Source: Alphaproteobacteria bacterium (lineage in GTDB: Bacteria > Pseudomonadota > Alphaproteobacteria > Rhizobiales > Aestuariivirgaceae). From it: DNA of 12,208 nt. Made by a program: the position numbers and the translations under genes. The notes under the pieces were generated by a model that was not told the DNA's origin, did not search any database, and saw only the letters and a program-made list of their open reading frames with translations. Below are positions 1 to 5,457 of this stretch, in pieces (within the stretch, counting starts at the first letter, position 1; each line of letters starts with the position of its first letter). The DNA lies in contig JAPLOT010000083.1 in NCBI GenBank assembly GCA_026400595.1, forward strand, positions 1 through 12,208, given 5' to 3'.

Positions 1-131
1 TTGCTTGGAGCAAGGTAGTCCATCCCGCATTCCCTTTGCTTTCGGTTGAGCAAGGGGACATCTTGTGTTGTGCCTTGTCAAGACGGCACGGCCAGGTTGC
101 GGTGCGATGCGGTCTCCTGGCGGCAGGCCGT

Positions 132-818
132 TCAGATCCGCGCGGTGCGCTGCGAATTCACCTGGCCCATCTTGCGCGCCAGGTCCCGGCCCAGCAGTTC
201 ATAGATGATGCCGCTGATCTGCGGATCCTCGGCAATCACCTTGTTCAGCCTGGACCGTGAAAAAGTGAGGACGCGCGACGGCTTGTCGACGACCACGGTC
301 GCCGTGGCCGGCTTGCCGGTGAGGTAGGCGATCTCGCCGATGAAGGCGCCATTGTCCAGCGCGGCGACAGTCTTGCCGTCGACTTCCACGTTCACCCGGC
401 CTGCGTAAAGGAAGTAAAGCGAGTTGACGGGTTTCTTCTGACGCGTGAGAACGTCGCCGCTGTCGCATTCCTTCACCTCGGCGGCCTTCATCAGGCGTGA
501 GATCTGGGTGTCATTGAGGCCCGACAGGGCGAGGCGCAGCATGGGGTCGTCTTCTTCGGCCGGCCCCTTGTCGGCCTTTCCGGAACTCTCGCGATAGAGC
601 CGGTAGAGCTGGAAGCCATTGATGGCGATGAGCACGGCGGCCCAGGCGACGGCGGTGACCAGGTCTTCGCCGGAAAAGGCAAGATAGCCGATCATCAGCA
701 GGCCGCCGGCCGTAGCAGCTGCTCTGAGCCAGGCTATGGTGCCAAGCAGGAATGGCAGCGTCAGACCGGCAAGGGCCAGATTACTGAAGATATGATGTAT
801 CGATCCGAACTGGTCCAT
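132..818 (-). CDS. Three-helix membrane protein with C-terminal cyclic-nucleotide-binding fold (Popeye-like architecture)
   Basis: A 228-residue protein. The N-terminal ~75 residues form about three hydrophobic helices (roughly 13-30, 32-48, 54-72), followed by a charged linker and a CAP_ED/cNMP-binding beta-roll (about 95-215). The phosphate-binding cassette is visible as FIGEIAYLTGKPATAT (159-174). In canonical cNMP-binding domains an arginine follows the proline of this cassette (PRxAT type); here it is Ala171, so cAMP/cGMP binding is doubtful or unconventional. Three helices plus this fold is the layout of Popeye-domain proteins. I chose the ATG at 818 because GGGGAGAG lies directly upstream; a longer reading from 845 adds nine residues and has no better signal. 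It follows the 85-residue membrane-protein gene with a 68-base gap, so the two may be co-transcribed. Likely an inner-membrane sensor or scaffold; ligand and partner unknown. Confidence 0.85.
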   Translation of the reverse strand: MDQFGSIHHIFSNLALAGLTLPFLLGTIAWLRAAATAGGLLMIGYLAFSGEDLVTAVAWAAVLIAINGFQLYRLYRESSGKADKGPAEEDDPMLRLALSGLNDTQISRLMKAAEVKECDSGDVLTRQKKPVNSLYFLYAGRVNVEVDGKTVAALDNGAFIGEIAYLTGKPATATVVVDKPSRVLTFSRSRLNKVIAEDPQISGIIYELLGRDLARKMGQVNSQRTARI

Positions 819-886
819 CTCTCCCCGCCGCGCAGTGGCAGGCAAGGAGACAGCCTGCGTTGCAGCCTGTCAAGCAGGCCGCCGCG

Positions 887-1144
887 TCAACCCTCTTCGG
901 CGTCGTTGGAAGCCTGTCGCGCCGGCACCAGCATGTGCGAGGAGGGCTTGGTGACGAATCCGCTCCGGTCAGGAAGGCCTTCGCGCAGAGAAATAACCAG
1001 GGCGCAGGCCAGAATGACCGGCATGCAGGTGATCAGTACCGGGAACCCGATGCTCTTGCGGCCTTTGCCGGAAACACCCATCAAAGTCGCCTGGGCTTCG
1101 GAGGCTCGCGCCTGATTCAGCAGATTGGCTGGCATGTCGTTCAT
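887..1144 (-). CDS. Small single-pass membrane protein, unknown function
   Basis: An 85-residue protein I do not recognise. It has a polar N-terminus (about 1-31), one hydrophobic segment (about 32-53, IGFPVLITCMPVILACALVI) and a ~30-residue polar tail ending in acidic residues. The basic residues GKGRK just before the helix suggest an N-in, C-out orientation. I chose the ATG at 1144 because GAAGG sits six bases upstream; an in-frame ATG at 1180 would add 12 residues. It is divergent from the MucR-type gene, sharing the 212-base region between them, and lies upstream of the Popeye-like gene on the same strand. It could be a small membrane partner of that protein, but this is only proximity. 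Confidence 0.6.
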   Translation of the reverse strand: MNDMPANLLNQARASEAQATLMGVSGKGRKSIGFPVLITCMPVILACALVISLREGLPDRSGFVTKPSSHMLVPARQASNDAEEG

Positions 1145-1321
1145 GCTTGGCCTTCGTCGTTGTTGGTCAGATTCCACCATAACGCGTCTCTGTCAGTGAT
1201 TGGTGTGAGCCGGTGGAGCAATTTGACTCAAATGACGGTCCTCGCGAGACAATGCCCATCGGTTTGCGCTTGTTGCGCCTGTCCCCATTCAATAGATTTC
1301 CGGGACGGCGGCGGGAATCGG

Positions 1322-1342
1322 CGGCCAGTCCAGTGCTGGCCG
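1322..1342 (+). promoter_or_regulatory. Hairpin abutting the mucR-type ribosome binding site
   Basis: CGGCCAG (1322-1328) and CTGGCCG (1336-1342) are perfect 7-base inverted arms around a 7-base loop. The 3' arm runs directly into the GGGGGAG Shine-Dalgarno tract, 15 bases before the start codon. It could modulate translation or be an operator; no function is proven by the sequence. Confidence 0.35.
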
Positions 1343-1356
1343 GGGGAGACGCGAAG

Positions 1357-1761
1357 ATGGAGTCCAAGAACGGAGCGCTGGAGATGGCCGCCAGCATCGT
1401 GGCGGCCTATGTCGGCAACAATACTGTGCCGCAATCGGACCTGCCCAGGCTGATTGCCGACGTCTACCGGGCTTTGGTCGCCGCGGCCTCGGGCGAAACG
1501 GCCAGGGAGACGCCGCCGGAAGCAAAGCCTGCCGTCAATGTGCGCAAGTCGATCACGCCCGAGTACATCGTCTGCCTCGAGGACGGCAAGAAGTTCAAAT
1601 CGCTCAAGCGCCACCTGCGCAGCCGCTACAACATGTCGCCCGAACAGTATCGCGAGAAATGGGGCCTTCCTGCCGACTATCCCATGGTCGCGCCGAACTA
1701 CGCCGCCGCCCGCGCCAGCCTGGCGCGCAACATGGGCCTGGGCAAGCGCGGCGGAAAATAG
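1357..1761 (+). CDS. Ros/MucR family transcriptional regulator
   Basis: A 134-residue protein, close to the usual ~140 for the family, which comprises H-NS-like or zinc-finger DNA-binding regulators of exopolysaccharide, motility and cell-cycle genes in Alphaproteobacteria. The N-terminal half (1-60) is the helical oligomerisation region. The C-terminal half has family signatures: ITPEYIVCLEDGKKFKSLKR (66-85), PEQYREKWGLPADYPMVAPN (95-114) and a basic GLGKRGGK end. In Ros the zinc site is Cys-Cys-His-His; here Cys73 and His86 remain, the second Cys is Asp76, and the C-terminal His positions are Arg90/Tyr91, so classical zinc binding is unlikely. I chose the ATG at 1357 because of GGGGGAG upstream; a GTG at 1213 would add 48 residues outside the family. 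The upstream region has several GANTC sites and a hairpin. Confidence 0.95.
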   Translation: MESKNGALEMAASIVAAYVGNNTVPQSDLPRLIADVYRALVAAASGETARETPPEAKPAVNVRKSITPEYIVCLEDGKKFKSLKRHLRSRYNMSPEQYREKWGLPADYPMVAPNYAAARASLARNMGLGKRGGK

Positions 1762-1785
1762 CTCCGCGATAAATTCTCTGCTGCT

Positions 1786-1846
1786 GACTCTTGCGGATCG
1801 CGTGTTCACGATTCATAAACGACTCAAGGGATCGGGGCATCGATTC
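1786..1846. promoter_or_regulatory. Cluster of four GANTC (CcrM) sites with a candidate promoter
   Basis: GANTC occurs at 1786-1790, 1810-1814, 1821-1825 and 1842-1846, all in the 122-base gap before the PAS_5 gene. A possible sigma-70 promoter overlaps them: TTGCGG (1791-1796), 17-base spacer, CATAAA (1814-1819). GANTC is the substrate of the cell-cycle methyltransferase CcrM, and in Caulobacter methylated GANTC near the -10/-35 marks GcrA-dependent promoters. The density is seen directly; the methylation control is inferred. Confidence 0.5.
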
Positions 1847-1883
1847 GCAAAAGGCCCGCTGGGCGGCGGTGAAGGGGCAGCGG

Positions 1884-2378
1884 ATGAATATCGCTTTCAG
1901 GGCGCAGCTAGTTGTGCCTGAACAGAGACAACTCTACGATTACTGGCTGGACAAGGCCGCCGGTCGCCCGATGCCGCGGCGATCAGACATCAGCCCGGTC
2001 CATGTGCCGCGGCTTCTCCCACATATCAGTCTGATCGACGTCGAGCCCAGTACCTGCCGCTGCCGCATCCGGCTGGCGGGAACCCGGTTACGCGATGTCT
2101 ATGATCGCGAAATCACGGGCCTCGAACTCGAGGACATCGATTTTGGTGACAAACGCGACTATTGGGAAACCGCCTATCGCCGCACCATCGAGGAGGGCAA
2201 GCCCACTCAGGGCATCATTCGCGGTCCGCGCGTGAACAAGGAACATCTGGTGCAATACTGGTTGAAACTGCCGCTGGCCCGGGCAGACGGCGATGGCGTG
2301 GGCATGATCCTCTGCCTCGACCATTTCATTCCGGCGCTGGATGACGAAGAGGCCGGGGGACGCGCTCTCGGAACGTGA
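1884..2378 (+). CDS. PAS_5-type PAS domain protein
   Basis: A 164-residue stand-alone protein resembling the PAS_5 family, common in Alphaproteobacteria. Typical features are an N-terminal helix with LYDYWLDKAAGRPMPRRSDI (about 17-36), then strands with IRLAGTRLRDVYDREITG (about 67-84) and a C-terminal LKLPLARADG-type strand region. There is no output domain (no kinase, GGDEF or HTH), so it may be a stand-alone sensory or scaffold module; the ligand is unknown. I chose the ATG at 1884 because AAGGGG lies about eight bases upstream; an in-frame ATG at 1791 has no ribosome binding site and adds 31 non-PAS residues. It lies 122 bases downstream of the MucR-type gene, separated by a GANTC-rich region that probably has its own promoter. 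Confidence 0.85.
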   Translation: MNIAFRAQLVVPEQRQLYDYWLDKAAGRPMPRRSDISPVHVPRLLPHISLIDVEPSTCRCRIRLAGTRLRDVYDREITGLELEDIDFGDKRDYWETAYRRTIEEGKPTQGIIRGPRVNKEHLVQYWLKLPLARADGDGVGMILCLDHFIPALDDEEAGGRALGT

Positions 2379-2456
2379 CCGGAAGAAAGTCCGGAAGATA
2401 GGTATTGATTCCTTGTTCCGGGTGGGCTAGTCATGTCCTGACACAGGAGATGACGC

Positions 2457-3050
2457 ATGCCCAAGCACCCCCCATCCACCAGGCAAGACCAGACACTGAC
2501 AGGCCATCGCCCGCCGCGTCCGCGGGACGAAGGCGGGCCAAGGGGACAACCCGCCCGGAATGACGCCGAGAGTCCGCTCGCCTGGCTGCGCGCGAGGCGG
2601 GGAAGGACGGGCGAGGCGCTCATCAGCGACAGCCAGTTCATGGCCGGCGAGAGGCTCCGGCGCGACTTCGAGCGCGCCCATTTCCAGGGACGGGTCACCA
2701 CCAGCTGGGATCTTTCGGCGACCGCTGGGCGGAGCGCCGGCAATGCCGTTGCCGAACTCTCGGATGGCGCCCTTGCGGCCCGGGAGCGCTATCACCGCTC
2801 CATCGCAGCAGTCGGTGCCGAACTCGCCGGCATTCTCGTTCCGGTCTGCTGCCTCGCTGCAGGACTGGAGCAGGCGGAGCGCCTGCTCAATCTGCCGCAG
2901 CGGAGCGGCAAGGCCATTCTCGGCCTGGCGCTCACGGCCCTGGCTCGGCACTACGGCATCCGGGGCGCCGGCTCACAGAGCGCTGCAAAGCACAGAAGCT
3001 GGGGCTTGCCCGACTATCGTCCCGCGCTGCTCACACCCGGCGACTCCTGA
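2457..3050 (+). CDS. DUF6456 domain protein (helical, putative DNA-binding)
   Basis: A 197-residue protein. Residues 1-37 are proline- and charge-rich and probably disordered. Residues 38-175 match the alphaproteobacterial DUF6456 pattern: ESPLAWLRAR (38-47), LISDSQFMAGERLRRDFERA (55-74), RVTTSWDLS (79-87) and a C-terminal helix pair LNLPQRSGKAILGLALTALA (144-163) followed by RHYG. That last segment reads like a helix-turn-helix, suggesting DNA binding, but the function is unknown to me. The N-terminal HTH seen in longer family members is absent. The start at 2457 is well supported by CAGGAGA upstream. Its 3' end overlaps the convergent sufE gene by 37 bases. A small direct repeat CCGGAAGA (2379-2386, 2391-2398) lies in the gap before it. 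Confidence 0.85.
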   Translation: MPKHPPSTRQDQTLTGHRPPRPRDEGGPRGQPARNDAESPLAWLRARRGRTGEALISDSQFMAGERLRRDFERAHFQGRVTTSWDLSATAGRSAGNAVAELSDGALAARERYHRSIAAVGAELAGILVPVCCLAAGLEQAERLLNLPQRSGKAILGLALTALARHYGIRGAGSQSAAKHRSWGLPDYRPALLTPGDS

Positions 3051-3517
3051 CCGGCGGCCGCGGCATCGGACTTGATGCGGGCGATCATCGAGGCGAAGCC
3101 ATTGGAACGCTGGGGCGTCAGGTGATCGCTCAAGCCCAGCTGGCGCAGCACGGGTGCCGCATCGGTGGCGAGGATCTCGCTGGCCCGCTTGCCGGAGTAG
3201 ATCATGAAGGCGATGGCGATCAGCCCCTTGACGATCAGGGCATCGCTGTCACCGACATAGTCGATCACCGGATCCGCAGCCTGACCGCTGGCGGACGAGG
3301 TGATCCAGACCTGGCTCGCGCAGCCCATGACCTTGTTGGCGGCTGTGTGATCGGCCTCGGGCAGGGGCTTTAACTCGCGTCCCAGTTCGATGACATGGCG
3401 GTAGCGGTCCTCCCAGTCGTCGAGGACTTCAAAGTCGGAAATCAGTTCGTCAATGCGCGCCACGCCGGTGATCCTCGGTTGCCGGCCCGACATAGGGCGG
3501 CGGACGGCGAAGCTCAA
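3014..3517 (-). CDS. sufE: SufE family Fe-S cluster assembly protein
   Basis: SufE accepts persulfide sulfur from the cysteine desulfurase SufS and stimulates it during Fe-S cluster assembly in the cytoplasm. The family signatures are clear: IDELISDFEVLDDWEDRYRH (22-41), LPEADHTAANKVMGCASQVW (52-71) with the persulfide-accepting Cys66, and LIVKGLIAIAFMIYSGK. Numbering is from the TTG at 3517, which overlaps the stop codon of the DUF5330 gene (TTGA) and has AAGGG adjacent. The ATG at 3493 gives 159 residues and keeps the whole domain but has no clear Shine-Dalgarno; the choice is open. There is no sufS or sufBCD nearby, so this is a stand-alone sufE. The C-terminus overlaps the convergent DUF6456 gene. 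Confidence 0.93.
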   Translation of the reverse strand: MSFAVRRPMSGRQPRITGVARIDELISDFEVLDDWEDRYRHVIELGRELKPLPEADHTAANKVMGCASQVWITSSASGQAADPVIDYVGDSDALIVKGLIAIAFMIYSGKRASEILATDAAPVLRQLGLSDHLTPQRSNGFASMIARIKSDAAAAGQESPGVSSAGR

Positions 3518-3927
3518 CCCTTGTTCTGGGGCGAGGGTCCCCGCCAGGCGGGAACCATGTCGTCGAGCCGCAGCGTCGAGGCATTGGGCATGGAAGAAGG
3601 GGAAACGCTGGATGATGTGCCAGCGCCCGCTTCTCCGACCTGCAGCCTGGCGCGAGGTGAAGGCGTGACCGCCCAGTCATAGGCCAGCCAGACACTGTAC
3701 TTGACCTTGCTTTCGAGATGAGCAGCGCTCCGCCCGGCCAGGTCGCAGGTCCAGTCTCCTTCGGCGCAGAGATCGAACAGATCGGCCACGGCCAGGGCCA
3801 TGGTCGCGAGCAGGCCCTGCGGCGCTGCAGCGCGCTCTTCCTGCGATCCCGTGAGGTGGTCGCCGGGCGGCACGGGCAGGAACACCGCAATGCCGCCCAG
3901 GACCAGGAGTGTTCGAACGATACGCAT
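3514..3927 (-). CDS. DUF5330 domain protein, membrane-anchored or exported
   Basis: A 137-residue protein. An N-terminal hydrophobic segment after MRIVRT (about 4-20, TLLVLGGIAVFLPVPPG) looks like a signal anchor. The conserved core is AVADLFDLCAEGDWTCDLAG with a Cys pair, followed by a helix ending in KVKYSVWLAYDW, which fits the DUF5330 pattern (a Cys-containing patch then a helix with KA/KV-Y-Y). The C-terminal ~50 residues are low-complexity, Ser/Pro-rich and poorly conserved. I chose the ATG at 3927 because AGGA lies about seven bases upstream and the protein then starts at the anchor; in-frame TTG 4008 and ATG 4005 add ~27 residues that do not look like the family. The stop overlaps the sufE TTG. 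It is divergent from the peptidoglycan-binding gene across a CtrA box. Function unknown; probably periplasmic. Confidence 0.8.
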   Translation of the reverse strand: MRIVRTLLVLGGIAVFLPVPPGDHLTGSQEERAAAPQGLLATMALAVADLFDLCAEGDWTCDLAGRSAAHLESKVKYSVWLAYDWAVTPSPRARLQVGEAGAGTSSSVSPSSMPNASTLRLDDMVPAWRGPSPQNKG

Positions 3928-3990
3928 CCCGTGTCCTGTATCAGGGGTGGCTGTTCTAGCACACCAGCGGTGCAGGCCGCTCAAAACGAA

Positions 3991-4006
3991 GATGCGAACT
4001 CGCATC
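3991..4006. promoter_or_regulatory. 16-base palindrome, candidate operator
   Basis: GATGCGA-AC-TCGCATC is a perfect inverted repeat with 7-base arms and a 2-base centre. It lies between the divergent DUF5330 and peptidoglycan-binding genes, 64 bases from the former's start and 17 bases from the CtrA box. On the minus strand it is followed by TTCGTTTT, so a terminator is conceivable, but no upstream minus-strand gene would need one. A repressor/activator site is more likely; the factor is unknown. Confidence 0.4.
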
Positions 4007-4023
4007 AAATTTGAGGGATTTGC

Positions 4024-4039
4024 TTAACCGGAGCTTAAC
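4024..4039 (+). promoter_or_regulatory. Consensus CtrA box
   Basis: TTAACCGGAGCTTAAC matches the full CtrA consensus TTAA-N7-TTAAC without mismatch. It is part of an 11-base-period direct repeat GCTTAACC (4022-4029, 4033-4040). It lies 115 bases upstream of the peptidoglycan-binding gene start and 97 bases upstream of the divergent DUF5330 start. A further TTAAC half-site lies at 4073-4077. Binding is inferred from the match. Confidence 0.65.
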
Positions 4040-4154
4040 CCTGCCAAGCCACCCTCCGCCGGAAAGGCGGCGTTAACGGTAGCTGTTGCATTTTGGATGC
4101 AGCGACGCGGGCTGGGTCCCGTCCAGCCGGAATGCTTGGGTTTGGGTAGAGCGG

Positions 4155-4805
4155 ATGCGTGACGAGGAAGAGGCGGAAGTGCGGCGGTGGCGGCCGGCAA
4201 AGCTCTTTGCCATTGCCACCAGCGGACTGCTGAGCGTCGCCGTCTCCTACAATGCACTCTTTGCCCAAAGCGGCGGCCACCACTTGGCCGCTCAGGACAA
4301 CGCCGCCCGCGTCGAGGTCGACATTCCGACCGGGGGCAACACCATTCAGCTCAAGTACGATCCGGTCGTCGAGGCGCTCCAGCGCCAGCTCTACGCCGCG
4401 GGTCACTACAAGGGAACGATCGACGGCGTCCTGGGCAAGAAGACCCGCAGCGCCATCATGTCCTATCAGACCGCCGTGGGGATGGATCCCACCGGCGAAC
4501 CCTCGCCGGAACTCATCGAGCACATCCGCTTCACCCGCGAAGTTGCCGAGGCGTCGCTCTTCACCGGCACGGTCGATGCCGCGCCTGATGCCGAGGCCCG
4601 CGCCAATGTCCGCCGGGTACAGACCGGGCTTGCGGAACTTGCCTATGGTCCGGGCGAGATCACTGGCGAACTGACCGAAGCGACCCGCAGGGCCATCCGC
4701 GCCTTCCAGCATGACCGCAACATGCCCGAAACCGGCGAGATTACCCCGGAGCTGCTGACCGAGCTGGCCAAGCTGAGCGGCCAGTCCGAGCTGGCAGCCG
4801 AGTAG
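4155..4805 (+). CDS. Membrane-anchored protein with two peptidoglycan-binding (PG_binding_1) repeats
   Basis: A 216-residue protein. A charged, cytoplasmic N-terminus (1-15) precedes one transmembrane segment (about 16-36, AKLFAIATSGLLSVAVSYNA), placing the rest in the periplasm. Two PG_binding_1 repeats follow: about 67-125 (VVEALQRQLYAAGHYKGTID, then GKKTRSAIMSYQ) and about 150-206 (VRRVQTGLAELAYGPGEITG, then TRRAIRAFQHDRNMPETGEI). There is no catalytic domain, so it probably tethers the inner membrane to the wall or scaffolds an enzyme. I chose the ATG at 4155; the ribosome binding site is weak, and an in-frame TTG at 4086 would place 23 odd residues before the charged N-terminus. A consensus CtrA box lies 115 bases upstream, suggesting cell-cycle expression. 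The DUF1491 gene follows with a one-base gap. Confidence 0.9.
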   Translation: MRDEEEAEVRRWRPAKLFAIATSGLLSVAVSYNALFAQSGGHHLAAQDNAARVEVDIPTGGNTIQLKYDPVVEALQRQLYAAGHYKGTIDGVLGKKTRSAIMSYQTAVGMDPTGEPSPELIEHIRFTREVAEASLFTGTVDAAPDAEARANVRRVQTGLAELAYGPGEITGELTEATRRAIRAFQHDRNMPETGEITPELLTELAKLSGQSELAAE

Positions 4806-4806
4806 A

Positions 4807-5148
4807 TTGGACCGACTCAAGACCGCGATCTGGGTGAGCGGCCTGTTGCGGCGCTGCCAGGCCCAGGGCCTTTTCGGTGCGGTGATCCGCAAGGGGGCGG
4901 AGGAGGCAGGAGCCGTCTTCGTGATCGTCAATCATCTTGACGGCAGCCTTCACCTGCTTGGGCCCGCACCCGGGCCGACTGTCGACGACGATGGCGAACG
5001 GCGCTGGATCGTCGAGGCCGCGCCGCCTGCGTCGCAAGCGGAGATCGACGCCATCCTCGACAAGCGGCGCCGCGGCGATCCCGATCTGTGGATCGTCGAA
5101 ATCGAGGACCGGCATGGACTCGCGGGCCTCGCCGCCGCGCCTGCCTGA
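4807..5148 (+). CDS. DUF1491 family protein
   Basis: A 113-residue cytoplasmic protein. It shows the DUF1491 pattern: a start like RLKTAIWVSGLLRRCQAQGL, then AVIRKGAEEAGAVFVIVNHL, an RRW segment, a helix with SQAEIDAILDKRRRGDPDLW and a C-terminal WIVEIEDR strand. The family is restricted to Alphaproteobacteria and has no known function. It appears to start at the TTG at 4807, one base after the stop codon of the peptidoglycan-binding gene; no ATG or GTG keeps the conserved N-terminus, and the tight spacing implies translational coupling. It probably shares the CtrA-linked promoter of the upstream gene. Confidence 0.85.
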   Translation: MDRLKTAIWVSGLLRRCQAQGLFGAVIRKGAEEAGAVFVIVNHLDGSLHLLGPAPGPTVDDDGERRWIVEAAPPASQAEIDAILDKRRRGDPDLWIVEIEDRHGLAGLAAAPA

Positions 5149-5162
5149 CTCTCCGGCCGGGC

Positions 5163-5178
5163 TTAGGCAATTGTTAAC
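5163..5178 (+). promoter_or_regulatory. Near-consensus CtrA box (one mismatch)
   Basis: TTAGGCAATTGTTAAC fits TTAA-N7-TTAAC with one mismatch in the left half (TTAG); the right half continues as TTAACCAT, a reported CtrA half-site form. It lies 49 bases upstream of the 64-residue ORF, after two GANTC sites (5117-5121, 5147-5151). Regulation is inferred. Confidence 0.45.
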
Positions 5179-5227
5179 CATACCGGTGCCTAATCGCGCC
5201 ATCGGCGAAGCGAGAGAGCGCACTGGC

Positions 5228-5422
5228 ATGACGACCCTTGTTCCATTTCCAATCGAAAAGGCCCGCAGATCGGCAGGCGGCGAGAAGGGGCCGGATGCCA
5301 TGATCATCATCTTCCCGGGCGTGCGCATCGAGCGTATGGACTTCAGCCTGGCGGACCGGCTCCCGACGCGCGGCAACCGCCGCACGTCCCAAGCGCAGAA
5401 ATTCGACTACGACAGTCTCTGA
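5228..5422 (+). CDS. Conserved-looking small protein (64 residues), unknown function
   Basis: A 64-residue ORF that I do not recognise as a named family. It begins MTTLVPFPIEKARRSAGG, has a short hydrophobic strand with AMIIIFPGVRIERMD (about 24-38) and a basic, polar C-terminus. There is no signal peptide and no clear transmembrane helix. The ATG at 5228 follows a purine-rich GCGAGAGAG; the same frame is open upstream to 4937 but that part is antisense-free shadow of the DUF1491 gene. A near-consensus CtrA box precedes it. Its own intergenic gap, regulatory motif and proper stop before the convergent DUF1254 gene support it being real. A role in a cell-cycle output is speculative. Confidence 0.6.
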   Translation: MTTLVPFPIEKARRSAGGEKGPDAMIIIFPGVRIERMDFSLADRLPTRGNRRTSQAQKFDYDSL

Positions 5423-5457
5423 CCATCCGCGCCGGTCTTCGGCGTGTTGTCAGGCCT

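Noticed and set aside
1..131. Possible gene or promoter at the left edge
   Set aside because: The only ORF (from 36) runs into the antisense of the Popeye-like gene and has no family features. A minus-strand TTGACA at 76-81 has no -10 at the proper distance. A tiny hairpin TTGCT-TGG-AGCAA at 1-13 is too short to call.
2379..2398. Direct repeat CCGGAAGA before the DUF6456 gene
   Set aside because: Two short copies at a 12-base period, close to what chance gives, partly beside the previous stop codon; mentioned but not scored as a finding.
4073..4077. Second CtrA box near 4073
   Set aside because: Only one TTAAC half is present; no TTAA lies 11 bases upstream.
4035..4931. A 298-codon minus-strand ORF over the peptidoglycan-binding gene
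   Set aside because: Antisense shadow of a gene with two clear PG_binding_1 repeats.
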